Assembly: GCA_045541915.1 (NCBI GenBank)
Contig: JAZQJZ010000026.1
Coordinates: forward strand, 25,060-89,059
Direction of reading: 5' to 3'
Length of the DNA stretch: 64,000 nucleotides
Source: RGIG5579 sp045541915
GTDB lineage: Bacteria; Bacillota; Clostridia; Oscillospirales; SIG627
Made by a program: the position numbers and the translations under genes. This document shows, piece after piece, positions 23,926 through 33,161 of this stretch. Position 1 is the first letter of the stretch, and each line of letters opens with the position of its first letter. The notes below the pieces were generated by a model that was given only the letters and a program-made list of their open reading frames with translations, was not told the origin of the DNA and did no database searches.

Positions 23926-24792
23926 TTATCTCAATGCTTGGAAGATCCTATCGATGGCCGAGGGGGAAATTCTTTCATCGAACTTTCTGGCAAACAAAAA
24001 CTCGGAGGATAAAAGAGCCGGCACATCCTCCTCCCGGAAGACATAAGGAGCGCCCCGTTCCCAGTCGATCAGTCGCATATTGGCACGATCCTCCCCGGGT
24101 GGTGCGAACAGGCAATTTTGGAAGGGGGAATTCATCAAAAAGGTTTGAAGAAAGATCTCGTCACAGCAACGGGTATTGGAAAAACGAGTTAAAATGTTTT
24201 CTTTCTCTCGGATCAGAGCAGATAAGAAGGTGTGAGTGCAGCTGAACCAATTGGCGCCTTTATAAAAAAGAATCTGATCCTTTTTGGTTCGGTCAACACC
24301 GATTCTTTTCTGAAGCGTAATCCAAAGGTTTTGAAGGCGAAAGTAAACACCGCATTTTCTCTCCTTTTCCTGAAGAAGCCAGTAGAGAGAAAATCGCTCC
24401 CGAACACCGTCTGCCGGAAGCCGAGAATCCAAATGAACAAATTCCTTTTCCGGGTTAGCATCGAAAAACGCCAAGATTTCCGCAATTTTTTTCAAGGGAA
24501 GGTCCATGCCGGAAAGAAGGTGATAATGGGCATATTCTCCGGGGAGGGCACATTGAATGAGAGACAATTCACATTCGATCTGGCTTCTGCCTCCCCAATT
24601 GACCCTTCTCCTGGGAACTGGAATGATCCGGGAAAATTGAGTACAGGAACAGAACCTCTCCGGTGAAAAAGAGGCATTCCGGTCAATATGAAGAAAAATA
24701 TCCACTCTGGGATGATCCAGCAAAATCAAGAGTTTTTTCAATTGCTCGGGATTGGTATGGGCCATAATCAAAAAAGCATGCTTTTTTTCCAT
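23926..24792 (-). CDS. GT14-family glycosyltransferase (core-2/I-branching-like)
   Basis: 288 residues. The start HAFLIMAHTNPEQLKKLL matches the N-terminus of bacterial beta-1,6-N-acetylglucosaminyltransferase-like proteins, IDIFLHIDRN follows near residue 31, and the GT14 signature HYHLLSGMDLPL is near residue 88. KGANWFSCTH near 178 and CCDEIFLQTFL near 210 complete the family pattern. The enzyme probably adds GlcNAc or xylose to a surface polysaccharide or glycolipid. No membrane segment is present. The ribosome site is weak, and the gene sits directly after the ftsZ terminator, so its expression control is unclear. Confidence 0.87.
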   Translation of the reverse strand: MEKKHAFLIMAHTNPEQLKKLLILLDHPRVDIFLHIDRNASFSPERFCSCTQFSRIIPVPRRRVNWGGRSQIECELSLIQCALPGEYAHYHLLSGMDLPLKKIAEILAFFDANPEKEFVHLDSRLPADGVRERFSLYWLLQEKERKCGVYFRLQNLWITLQKRIGVDRTKKDQILFYKGANWFSCTHTFLSALIREKENILTRFSNTRCCDEIFLQTFLMNSPFQNCLFAPPGEDRANMRLIDWERGAPYVFREEDVPALLSSEFLFARKFDERISPSAIDRIFQALR

Positions 24793-24797
24793 TATAG

Positions 24798-24827
24798 TAA
24801 AAAAAGAGGGGTAAAACTTACCCCTCT
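24798..24827 (-). terminator. Rho-independent terminator after ftsZ
   Basis: Stem gaggggtaa / ttacccctc with a 3-base loop; on the minus strand it is followed by a T run. It lies 16 bases after the ftsZ stop. Confidence 0.9.
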
Positions 24828-24842
24828 GTTCCTTTCGGCGAC

Positions 24843-25988
24843 TTAATCTTCGAAATAGGTCTTATTGCGGTTGTTCTGCAGAATGCCGATGAGTGCATCC
24901 AAATTGTCCTCATCCTTTACAAGCTCTGCCAATTCCTTCTGCTTTTCAGCGGAAAGAGGTGCGCTCTTCTGCTCGGTGATGATGCTCAGATCATCTTCCA
25001 AGGTACTGCGCTTTTCAGCCTTGGCTTCTACCTTAGCACCGAAATCGGTTGCAACAACGGTAACCTTGATCTCATCTTCCAGGTTTTCATCGAATGCGGC
25101 ACCCCAGATGATATTGGCATCGGGATGAGCCTGCTCACGAACCATAGAGGAAGCAATTTCCACTTCTTCAAATCCGATATCGGAAGAACCGGTGATATTG
25201 ATGATGATGCCGCGTGCACCTGCGATGCTGGTCTCAAGCAGGGGGCTCTGAATTGCCATTTTTGCAGCGGTTTCAGCCTTGCCCTGTCCCTTTGCACTGC
25301 CAACGCCCATATGTGCCATACCGGCATCCTTCATCACGGTGGTAACGTCAGCAAAGTCCAGGTTAACAATACCGGGAACGTTGATCAATTCGGAAATAGA
25401 CTGAACACCGTTAGCAAGAACGGAGTCAGCGATTTCAAATGCATTCATCAAGGTGATCTTCTTTTCGGAGACCATCTTCAATCTTTCATTTGGGATCACA
25501 ACAAGAGAATCCACAAACTCGGAAAGCACCTTAATGCCTTCTTCCGCCTGGTCCATTCTTCTCTTTCCTTCAAAAGCGAAGGGCTTGGTCACGATACCAA
25601 TGGTGAGAATGCCCATTTCTTTTGCAATTTTTGCCACAACAGGAGCTGCGCCGGTACCGGTACCGCCGCCCATGCCTGCCGTGATAAAGACCATATCAGC
25701 ACCCTTGAGTGCTTCGGTGATCTCCTCGGTGGATTCCTCTGCTGCCTGCTTACCAACAGCAGGATTTGCACCAGCACCCTTTCCCTTGGTGGTTCTTTCG
25801 CCAATGGCGATCTGCTTGGGAGCCTGGGTAGAACGCAGAGTCATCAGGTCGGTATTGAGCGCAATGAAATCAACTCCTCTTACATTGGAGTTGATCATAC
25901 GTGCAACGGTATTGTTTCCACCGCCGCCAACACCGACTACCTTAATATTCACTACGCTTTCGTAGTTTGTATCCATTTCGTAAGACAT
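24843..25988 (-). CDS. ftsZ: Cell division protein FtsZ with atypical C-terminus
   Basis: 381 residues. The tubulin-like GTPase domain is complete: VGVGGGGNNTVARM near residue 17, IALNTD near 41, the signature GMGGGTGTGAAP near 105, and the T7 catalytic loop region NLDFADVTTVM near 205. The usual FtsZ ends in a peptide of the type D-I-P-x-F-L that binds FtsA, SepF or ZipA. Here the last residues are a helix-like KQKELAELVKDEDNLDALIGI followed by NNRNKTYFED, with no such motif. The stop is followed at once by the terminator. FtsZ forms the division ring. An aggagga site precedes the ATG. Confidence 0.97.
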   Translation of the reverse strand: MSYEMDTNYESVVNIKVVGVGGGGNNTVARMINSNVRGVDFIALNTDLMTLRSTQAPKQIAIGERTTKGKGAGANPAVGKQAAEESTEEITEALKGADMVFITAGMGGGTGTGAAPVVAKIAKEMGILTIGIVTKPFAFEGKRRMDQAEEGIKVLSEFVDSLVVIPNERLKMVSEKKITLMNAFEIADSVLANGVQSISELINVPGIVNLDFADVTTVMKDAGMAHMGVGSAKGQGKAETAAKMAIQSPLLETSIAGARGIIINITGSSDIGFEEVEIASSMVREQAHPDANIIWGAAFDENLEDEIKVTVVATDFGAKVEAKAEKRSTLEDDLSIITEQKSAPLSAEKQKELAELVKDEDNLDALIGILQNNRNKTYFED

Positions 25989-26067
25989 TTGGATATCCTC
26001 CTCTATATTTCCTCTTTGCTATTCTATTTTTTATAAAAATCAGCAGAGTAAGCGATTCGTAAGTGCT

Positions 26068-26096
26068 ATTATAATATTTTTTTTCAATAAATGCAA
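26068..26096 (-). promoter_or_regulatory. Sigma-A promoter of ftsZ
   Basis: Minus strand TTGCAT (26091-26096), 17-base spacer, TATAAT (26068-26073). It lets ftsZ be transcribed apart from the upstream dcw genes. Confidence 0.8.
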
Positions 26097-26150
26097 TAGT
26101 TTTTTTCAAAAAAGTGTTTTTTTTTGATTTTTTCTTGTTTTTCCAGCAAT

Positions 26151-26927
26151 TTACTGGGGAACATCGGGTGTCAGTTTTACATAGGCCGTGTTGGGATCGG
26201 TAATGTCGATCCGTCCCCGTTCCTCTGCGCCAAGGTCTTTTATTACTTCCTGAACCATAGCAAATTTATATCCAAGATCACTGTTTTCTCCCATGAGAAG
26301 TTCAAAGCGGCTTTGATAGTGCACTTTGATATTTAATTTGTCCCGAAGATCAAAAACATTTACATCAGAGAGCATTTCCTTTTTCTCCAGGGCAGTGATC
26401 AGGTCGGATATAGCAGTGGCAACAGCAGGATCGAAAAAGGAGAGCTTCTCTCCTACTACGCAACGGGACACATCCTCCGTCAGCAATGAGATTCTGGGAA
26501 TGGTGGAATCGTGAGGCTCCTTTGCCAAGACATTCAGTTCCCGGTCCAGGCTGAAAAGCTCTGTTCCCAATTGCAGTGCCATCATGCCAAAATCTTCCCG
26601 AAACCCAACCAACACCTTTCCGGGCAGATCAAATTCCACTTTCACATTCACAAGATAAGGGAAGTTTTCTTCCACAGCGCGGCAAATCTCTTTTTTCGAC
26701 AAAGCAATCAAAGGAGTCTGCTTTTCCACAGCGCAAACGTCAAGCATCTCTTCCTGGCTATAGAGAGTGGTTTCCTGGATTACAACCTCTTTCACCACAA
26801 GATAGCGGGTAAAGATAAAATAAGCGGCCGTTGACATTAAGGCCAGGATCAGAACCGCTAAAAAACCGTTTCTGGCGATCTTTTTTTGTTTTCGTTTTTT
26901 TTGATAAGCGGAAAGCTCTTCGCTCAT
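26151..26927 (-). CDS. ftsQ: Cell division protein FtsQ/DivIB
   Basis: 258 residues with the FtsQ/DivIB layout: a basic cytoplasmic N-terminus (1-19), one membrane helix (21-41), a POTRA domain beginning LVVKEVVIQETTLYSQEEML, and a beta domain ending YVKLTPDVPQ. The protein acts in the FtsQ-FtsL-FtsB-type complex that signals to FtsW/FtsI. It is the last gene before the ftsZ promoter in the dcw cluster and follows murG. The C-terminal disordered tail of some DivIB proteins is absent. Confidence 0.9.
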   Translation of the reverse strand: MSEELSAYQKKRKQKKIARNGFLAVLILALMSTAAYFIFTRYLVVKEVVIQETTLYSQEEMLDVCAVEKQTPLIALSKKEICRAVEENFPYLVNVKVEFDLPGKVLVGFREDFGMMALQLGTELFSLDRELNVLAKEPHDSTIPRISLLTEDVSRCVVGEKLSFFDPAVATAISDLITALEKKEMLSDVNVFDLRDKLNIKVHYQSRFELLMGENSDLGYKFAMVQEVIKDLGAEERGRIDITDPNTAYVKLTPDVPQ

Positions 26928-26955
26928 AGACTTCTCCCCTCTTATATTACTTCCT

Positions 26956-28056
26956 TTATTTTACCAGCTTTCGGATCTCATTCCAAATGACTTCATTGGC
27001 ATCGGCATGAGAAAGTTTTTTCATATTTTCGCTCATTTTGCGCAGTCTTTCCGGCGAACGAAGAACGGAATGGATCTCTTTTTGCAGTTTTTCCGGTGTC
27101 AGATCCTTTTCCTCGATCAGTATGGCTGCGCCCTTCTCATGATAGACAAGAGCATTTTTATATTGATGATTGTCCGTCACATTGGGAGACGGAATGAGAA
27201 TGGCGGGCTTTCCCATCACAGCCAGTTCTGCCAGCGTAATGGCACCGGCACGGCAAACCACAAGATCTGCTGCTGCCAGTTGACGGGGCATATCATAAAT
27301 ATATTCGGAAAAATGCACATTGCCGAAACGGCAAATGCCTTCCTTCTTTTCCATTGCCATATAAGATTCAAATTCCCTGACGCCAAAGGCGTGAGTATGG
27401 AAAATGGGTTGTCGCGAAGAATACTCCTTGGCAATCTCAAACATGGCTTCATTGATCACATGAGCACCCAGAGAACCGCCAAAGGAAAGAAGAAATGGTG
27501 CTGTGATGCCCAGTTGACTGCGGCACTGTGCTCTGGTTAGTGTTCCCAAAAGGGGGCTTATGGGGTTGCCGGTCAAAACTGTTTTTTTCGGATCACAAGG
27601 CAGCTTATCCCGGGATTCCTCAAAGGAAAGACAAACCGTATCCACCACCTTGGAAAGACGCTGAGTGGTCAAGCCCGGAAGGGCATTTTGCTCGTGAATC
27701 AAGGTGGGAATTTTCATTTTGGTTGCGGCACGCAATACCGGCCAGGAAACATATCCACCTGTGCCAATCACCACCTGGGGACAAAACTCCTTTAAAATTT
27801 TTTTCGCCTGGCCGACACTTGTGATAGCAAGATAAGCCACCTTCAGATTTTGAAGAGTCAGTTTTCTCTGAAAGCCCTTGACCTTCACATGGCGAATGGG
27901 GAAGCCTTCCTTAGTGACAAGGCGATTTTCCATTCCTTCAGGGGTTCCTACAAAGAGGATCTGACTGTTCGGTTCTTTTTCTAAAATTTTCTTGGCAATG
28001 GACAAGGCCGGATTGATATGGCCTGCTGTTCCGCCACCGCTGAGTACTACTTTCAT
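26956..28056 (-). CDS. murG: UDP-GlcNAc:lipid I GlcNAc transferase MurG
   Basis: 366 residues. N-terminal GGGTAGHINPAL (7-18) is the lipid-facing loop; TGGYVSWP near residue 98, HEQNALPGL near 124, and the donor-binding GGSLGAHVIN near 188 and CRAGAITLAEL near 264 are all present. MurG adds GlcNAc from UDP-GlcNAc to lipid I to make lipid II on the inner face of the membrane. A gaaggag site precedes the ATG. It lies between ftsW and ftsQ, the usual position. Confidence 0.97.
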   Translation of the reverse strand: MKVVLSGGGTAGHINPALSIAKKILEKEPNSQILFVGTPEGMENRLVTKEGFPIRHVKVKGFQRKLTLQNLKVAYLAITSVGQAKKILKEFCPQVVIGTGGYVSWPVLRAATKMKIPTLIHEQNALPGLTTQRLSKVVDTVCLSFEESRDKLPCDPKKTVLTGNPISPLLGTLTRAQCRSQLGITAPFLLSFGGSLGAHVINEAMFEIAKEYSSRQPIFHTHAFGVREFESYMAMEKKEGICRFGNVHFSEYIYDMPRQLAAADLVVCRAGAITLAELAVMGKPAILIPSPNVTDNHQYKNALVYHEKGAAILIEEKDLTPEKLQKEIHSVLRSPERLRKMSENMKKLSHADANEVIWNEIRKLVK

Positions 28057-28073
28057 TGACTTTCTCCTTCAAA

Positions 28074-29288
28074 CTATGCCTTTTCTGTATAGGAATACCT
28101 TGAGATGTTCAAAACAACACCCATTTCCGCCATTAGAATCAGAAGCGAGGAGCCTCCGTAACTGAAGAACGGAAGTGATACACCGGTACTGGGAAGTGCA
28201 CCGCTTACAACACCGATGTTAAGGAATACCTGCACACCTACCTGAATGATGATTCCCATCACCAAAAGGGAGGAAAATTTAGACGGAGCATTTTTGGCAA
28301 TGTAAAAGCCTCTCCAGATCAGCATAACGAAAAGGAGCACCACTGCCACTGCAAAAATAAAGCCCATTTCCTCGCAGATAACCGCGAAAATATAGTCATT
28401 CTGGGGCTCCGGCAAATACAGATGCTTTTGTTTGGACTGCCCCAAGCCAACACCCCAAAGGCCGCCGGAGCCAATGGCATATAAGCTTTGAAGCGGCTGC
28501 CAGCCATCACCCAAGGGATCCAATTCTGGGTGGAGCCAGGCATTGATTCGGCTCTGACCATGGTCGGTAAACAAAATCAAGGCAAGCATTGCAGCACCGC
28601 CTACCCCAAGGCCGGAAAGAAGGATTCCACCCTTCACGCCGCCTAAGTACATCAGAATGAAGATCAGCGCAAAAATGATGATCATGGCAGAAAGGTGAGG
28701 CTGCTTATAAAGAGGAAGACCGATCAGAACCACAAGGAAAAGGAATGGCATAATGCCGTAACGGAAAGTACGGATTAGGTCACGGCCCTTGGTTTCCAGC
28801 CAGACAATGTAACTGGAGACCAATAGGATCACAGAGAATTTCACAATCTCCGAGGGCTGAACGCTGATAGGTCCAATGTAAATCCAACGTTTGGCACCGT
28901 TGGCGTCCGCACCGAAGAAAAATACACAAAGCAAAAGTAAATACGAGATGATAAAAATATAAATGGCAGTTTTTTTCAAGAAAAGATAGTCCACAAACCG
29001 GGAAACGATATAAATGATCACCAAGGCAACCAATACCCAACCGATCTGCTTGCGAATGAAAAAATAGCTGTCATTATAATTGTATTTGGCGTACACATAG
29101 CTGGAGGAAAAAACAAAGGTGGTACCGATAGAAAGCAAAATCATCACCAGCACTGCAAACGGCCAATCAATTCCGGAGCGAAGACGGTGAACAGAGCTTT
29201 TTTTCCGTCCGGGAAGCAGGCTCTTTTTTGTTTTCGGTGGACGAAGGGTTACATTTACTTCTTCCTGTTGCGTATTTGGATTTGCCAT
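28074..29288 (-). CDS. ftsW: FtsW-type lipid II polymerase (SEDS)
   Basis: 404 residues. A cytoplasmic N-terminus of about 45 residues is followed by ten membrane helices. SEDS landmarks are WIYIGPISVQPSEIVKFS near residue 137, LLYKQPHLSAMII-type segment near 187, NAWLHPELDPLGDGWQPLQSLYAIGSGGLWG near 245 and the catalytic loop with Glu in PEPQNDYIFAVICEEMGF near 285. FtsW polymerises glycan strands at the septum with its partner class B PBP, here the SpoVD-like protein. It could in principle be SpoVE; the dcw position fits both. Confidence 0.95.
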   Translation of the reverse strand: MANPNTQQEEVNVTLRPPKTKKSLLPGRKKSSVHRLRSGIDWPFAVLVMILLSIGTTFVFSSSYVYAKYNYNDSYFFIRKQIGWVLVALVIIYIVSRFVDYLFLKKTAIYIFIISYLLLLCVFFFGADANGAKRWIYIGPISVQPSEIVKFSVILLVSSYIVWLETKGRDLIRTFRYGIMPFLFLVVLIGLPLYKQPHLSAMIIIFALIFILMYLGGVKGGILLSGLGVGGAAMLALILFTDHGQSRINAWLHPELDPLGDGWQPLQSLYAIGSGGLWGVGLGQSKQKHLYLPEPQNDYIFAVICEEMGFIFAVAVVLLFVMLIWRGFYIAKNAPSKFSSLLVMGIIIQVGVQVFLNIGVVSGALPSTGVSLPFFSYGGSSLLILMAEMGVVLNISRYSYTEKA

Positions 29289-29321
29289 ACCTGCTCCTTT
29301 CTCCGAAAATCCGGGTTTCGA

Positions 29322-30305
29322 TCAAATAAAGAATATCAAATAAGACACTGCACACAAAATGGCAGTTAACAATACGGAAAACGTAACGATGCTGGTTTCC
29401 TTCCAACCACACATTTCCATATGATGATGGAACGGTGCCATACGGAAAATTCTCTTTCCGGTGGTTTTGAAGAAGAAAACCTGAAGAACCACGCTAAGCG
29501 CTTCCCACAGATAAACAAAGCCCACGGGAAGGATCAAAAGGGGCAGATCCAAGCAAAAGGCAAGGCCTGCCACCGCGCCGCCCAAAAAGAGTGAGCCGGT
29601 ATCTCCCATAAAGATTCTGGCGGGGTAATAATTATAAAGCAAAAATCCAATCATACCGCCGCAAAGCGCGGAGGACAAAACAGTGAGTTCTCCCTTGCCC
29701 AAGATCAGTGTGATCACCGCAAAGAAGAAACATACCACAAAGGTAGTGCCGGCCGCCAGACCGTCAATGCCATCGGTTAAATTCACTGCATTGGTCACAA
29801 GGACAATAAACAAAATGGCAAAAAACCAATAGAAAATGCCAAGATCCCACGAAACATTCAGCGCCGGGATGCGAAGGGTCGTGGTGATTTGATCCTTCAT
29901 GGAATACAAATAAAATGCTGCAATGGCAAACTGAAAGATCAATTTCTGAATGGCCGTCAGTCCTTTGTTTTGCTTTTTGACAAACTTCACAAAGTCATCG
30001 ATAAAGCCGACTGCACCGAACAGTAGCATCATGATCAGGGTTTTGAGCCAGGCGCCAGAGCCGCCTTGCACCAAGCGAACCATTCCAAACGCCAATGTGG
30101 TGATCAAAATCGCGCCGATGAAAAAGAGTCCGCCCATGGTGGGAGTTCCCTCTTTGGACTTATGCCAACGAGGACCGATCTCCAAAATGGTTTGCCCCAT
30201 TTTGATCCGCATCAAAAAGGGGATAAACTTTTTTTCCAAACAAAACGTAATCAAAAGTGTCAGTAAAAATGCGCCGAGCGCGATCCAGATTTCAGTTTTC
30301 ATCAT
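29322..30305 (-). CDS. mraY: Phospho-N-acetylmuramoyl-pentapeptide transferase MraY
   Basis: 327 residues from the ATG that overlaps the murF stop (ATGA); longer starts lie inside murF. It has about ten membrane helices and the catalytic aspartates in GAVGFIDDFVKF near residue 95 and TDGIDGLA near residue 176, plus MGDTGSLFLGG near 240 and PFHHHMEMCGW near 298. MraY moves phospho-MurNAc-pentapeptide from UDP to undecaprenyl phosphate to form lipid I. ftsW follows; the murD gene usually between mraY and ftsW is absent. Confidence 0.96.
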   Translation of the reverse strand: MMKTEIWIALGAFLLTLLITFCLEKKFIPFLMRIKMGQTILEIGPRWHKSKEGTPTMGGLFFIGAILITTLAFGMVRLVQGGSGAWLKTLIMMLLFGAVGFIDDFVKFVKKQNKGLTAIQKLIFQFAIAAFYLYSMKDQITTTLRIPALNVSWDLGIFYWFFAILFIVLVTNAVNLTDGIDGLAAGTTFVVCFFFAVITLILGKGELTVLSSALCGGMIGFLLYNYYPARIFMGDTGSLFLGGAVAGLAFCLDLPLLILPVGFVYLWEALSVVLQVFFFKTTGKRIFRMAPFHHHMEMCGWKETSIVTFSVLLTAILCAVSYLIFFI

Positions 30306-31672
30306 TCCGCTTCCGCTAAACCACAAAGGGCAATTATTTCCTCAAGTTTCATTCTTCTGCTTGCTTTGAAAAGCACTGTATCTCCGGGGCGAAGCGCCTT
30401 TTTCAATGCATTTGCCAACGCTTCAGCGTCAATGGAATTAGAGACAATCTCTTTTTCCATACCGGCCTCCAGAGCGCCCAGCATAATATGATAACTGACT
30501 TTTCCGTAGGTAAACAGACGGTCGGTGCCGCACGCTTTCGCAAGACTTCCTACTTTTTTATGCGCGCTTTCCGCCAGATATCCCAGCTCCAGCATATCGC
30601 CAAGAACGGCAATTTTTCTTCCCTCCGAGGAGGAGAGCACCTTCAGAGAAGCTTCCATGGATTCCGGAGAGGCGTTATAGCAGTCTGCAATCACGCGGAT
30701 TCCGTTTTTTTCATAGATCTTCTGTCGAAGACCTGTAGGAGAATAGGAAAGGATTCCAGCCTGGATGCCTTCGTCTGCCACACCGGAAACAAGTCCCACT
30801 GCCACAGCAAAGAGCGTATTCTTAATGAAATGATCCCCGATGGCAGGAATGGTGACGCGAAATTCCTTTTCGCTGGAGATCACATCAAAGGAAAGGTGAT
30901 CCGATGATTTATAAATATCCAGGGGATAAATGTCGTTTTCCGTATGAAGTCCCACGTAGATGACACGAAAATCCTTCAATCTTTCCTGGATCTTTTCACT
31001 GCGGAACAGAGGTTCGTCTCCGTCCAGGATGATCGTACTTCCCTTTTCCATACCGGAAAGGATCTCCATTTTGGCTTCCAGGATTCCTTCTCTGGAGCCC
31101 AAAAGCTCCATATGAGAGGTGCCGATATTGGTGATCACCGCAAGATTGGGACGTACAAGACCAGTGAGATATTCGATCTCTCCCTTGCCACTCATCCCCA
31201 TTTCACAAACCACAGCCTCGCATCCTTCTTCAATACGAATCAAGGTGATGGGAACACCAATGTGATTGTTTAAATTCCCAGTGGTAAAATGGGTGTGATA
31301 CTTTTCCTTCAGAACAGAAGCGATCAGCTCTTTTGTGGTGGTTTTACCCACAGAGCCGGTAATTCCCACCGAAATGGCAGGATTCACTCTGCGTTTCCAA
31401 TAGGCCGCCAGATCTCCCAACGCCTTTAAGGTATCCGGCACCAGAATATGATCTTGACCTTCCACCATTTCTTCCGTAATCACAGCAGCGCATTTTCCGG
31501 CCACCGACGAAATAAAATCGTGTCCGTCAAAGCGTTCTCCCCGAAGAGCGATGAATACCTCTCCTTCCGAGATGGTTCTGGAGTCGGTGGAAATACCGTT
31601 TGCAATGATATCGTCCTTTCCGTGAAGGGCGCCGCCCACTGCGCGAGCGATTTCAGCAAGTGTGAGTTTCAT
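30302..31672 (-). CDS. murF: UDP-MurNAc-tripeptide--D-Ala-D-Ala ligase MurF
   Basis: 456 residues, normal length. The Mur-ligase ATP loop ITGSVGKTTTKE is near residue 104, followed by HFTTGNLNNHIGVP and the metal-binding CEMGMSGKGEI near 157. DCYNASPESM and AVLGDMLELG near 330 are MurF-type. The enzyme adds D-Ala-D-Ala to the UDP-MurNAc-tripeptide. Its start overlaps the end of murE by 20 bases and its stop overlaps mraY, showing coupled translation. Confidence 0.96.
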   Translation of the reverse strand: MKLTLAEIARAVGGALHGKDDIIANGISTDSRTISEGEVFIALRGERFDGHDFISSVAGKCAAVITEEMVEGQDHILVPDTLKALGDLAAYWKRRVNPAISVGITGSVGKTTTKELIASVLKEKYHTHFTTGNLNNHIGVPITLIRIEEGCEAVVCEMGMSGKGEIEYLTGLVRPNLAVITNIGTSHMELLGSREGILEAKMEILSGMEKGSTIILDGDEPLFRSEKIQERLKDFRVIYVGLHTENDIYPLDIYKSSDHLSFDVISSEKEFRVTIPAIGDHFIKNTLFAVAVGLVSGVADEGIQAGILSYSPTGLRQKIYEKNGIRVIADCYNASPESMEASLKVLSSSEGRKIAVLGDMLELGYLAESAHKKVGSLAKACGTDRLFTYGKVSYHIMLGALEAGMEKEIVSNSIDAEALANALKKALRPGDTVLFKASRRMKLEEIIALCGLAEAE

Positions 31673-33140
31673 TTCCGTAGTTTTCTCCGATATAATCTAA
31701 AACAATCTTTTTTTCCGAATAATCGTGCTTTCCGTTTTGATCAATCTCGTATTCCTCATGCCCTTTTCCGGCCAGAAGGATCACATCGCCTTCTTTCGCG
31801 TGGTCAATGGCATAATGGATGGCCTCAGTTCGTTCTGTAATGGCAACATACGGGGTGTTTTCGTCCCGGACTCCCTCCAGAATATCTGCAATGATATCTT
31901 CTTTTTTCTCACTGCGGGAATTGTCGGAGGTGACAATGACAAAATCACTCATTTTACAAGCAATGTTTCCCATCAAGGGACGTTTTCCCTTATCCCGATC
32001 ACCGCCACAGCCAAACAGGGTGATCAGTCTCCCTTTGGTAAAGCCCCGAAGCGTGGTCAAGATGTTTTTCAGGGCATCGGGAGTGTGAGCAAAATCAATG
32101 AAAACGGAAAAAGGTGTTTCCGTTGGGATCCGCTCAATTCTTCCCTTCACACCGGACATTTCCTCCAGGGCGTTTGCCACAATGGAAAAAGGAATTCCAC
32201 ATTCCAGTGCCACCGACGATGCCGCCAGGGAATTATACACATTGAAAAAGCCGGGAATGGGAAGGTAGATCTCTTCTCTTCCCTCTGGGGAGCGAATGAG
32301 ATAACGGATTCCCCGGTCATCGTGAAAAAGGATTTTCTCTGCAACATAATCGGCCTTCTCCGACTTGACGGAATAGGTTTGCACGCGAGAGAAAACATCT
32401 TTTGTCATTTGGGAGAAGCTGGGATCATCCAAATTGAAAAATCCCACCTTGGCTACTTGGAAGAGCTTCTTTTTGGCTTCTTGGTACTCCTCCATTGTTT
32501 TATGGAAATCGATATGATCTTGGGTTAGATTGGTGAAAATTCCGTAATCAAAAGGGATGCCGTTTAATTTATGAAAGGCAAGTGCGTGACTGGAAGCTTC
32601 CATGATCACCGTATCCACCTTGGCACTTCTCATCGCATCGAAAAGGGAAAACAGAAGTTCTGGGTCCGGGGTGGTAAGAAAAGCCGCTGAGCCATCCACC
32701 TGATACTCTTCATTGCCAACCAGGTATTTTGTGGTGCCAATGAGACCGGTTTTATGCCCGGCCTTTTCAAAAATGGCCTTCAGCATAAAGGAGGTGGTGG
32801 TTTTTCCGTTGGTACCAGTGATACCGATAATCCGGCCAAAGCTCTTTTCCGGATGACCGTAGAAATTCGATAAAATAGGTGAGAGAGCCTCACGGGTGGA
32901 GGGCAAAAGAACGTAGGGAACGGTTCCTTCAGGCCGATCCTGGCAAATGGAAACCACTGCGCCCTTCTCGAGAGCAGCGGGAATATAGTCTCTGCCGTCC
33001 GATTTTAAGCCCTTTAAGGCAACAAATGCAGCGCCTTTTGTGATCTTTCGGCTATCGGAGGAAACGGCGCTGATCTCCAGGTCCGGATCGGCGTGCCATT
33101 CCAGAACATCAATGTCTGCAAGCAAATCGAGAAGCTTCAT
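31653..33140 (-). CDS. murE: UDP-MurNAc-dipeptide ligase MurE
   Basis: 495 residues. ATP loop IIGITGTNGKTTTSFML is near residue 111, substrate region TTPDPELLF near 155, MEASSHAL near 177, and the C-terminal TSDNSRSEKKEDII near 400. The motif that selects the third amino acid, DNPR in meso-diaminopimelate enzymes, reads DNSR here; the Arg is retained, so diaminopimelate is still the likely substrate, but the change is worth noting. A gggagg site precedes the ATG. It lies between spoVD and murF. Confidence 0.95.
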   Translation of the reverse strand: MKLLDLLADIDVLEWHADPDLEISAVSSDSRKITKGAAFVALKGLKSDGRDYIPAALEKGAVVSICQDRPEGTVPYVLLPSTREALSPILSNFYGHPEKSFGRIIGITGTNGKTTTSFMLKAIFEKAGHKTGLIGTTKYLVGNEEYQVDGSAAFLTTPDPELLFSLFDAMRSAKVDTVIMEASSHALAFHKLNGIPFDYGIFTNLTQDHIDFHKTMEEYQEAKKKLFQVAKVGFFNLDDPSFSQMTKDVFSRVQTYSVKSEKADYVAEKILFHDDRGIRYLIRSPEGREEIYLPIPGFFNVYNSLAASSVALECGIPFSIVANALEEMSGVKGRIERIPTETPFSVFIDFAHTPDALKNILTTLRGFTKGRLITLFGCGGDRDKGKRPLMGNIACKMSDFVIVTSDNSRSEKKEDIIADILEGVRDENTPYVAITERTEAIHYAIDHAKEGDVILLAGKGHEEYEIDQNGKHDYSEKKIVLDYIGENYGNETHTC

Positions 33141-33161
33141 GGTTTTCCTCCCTTTTTTTAA

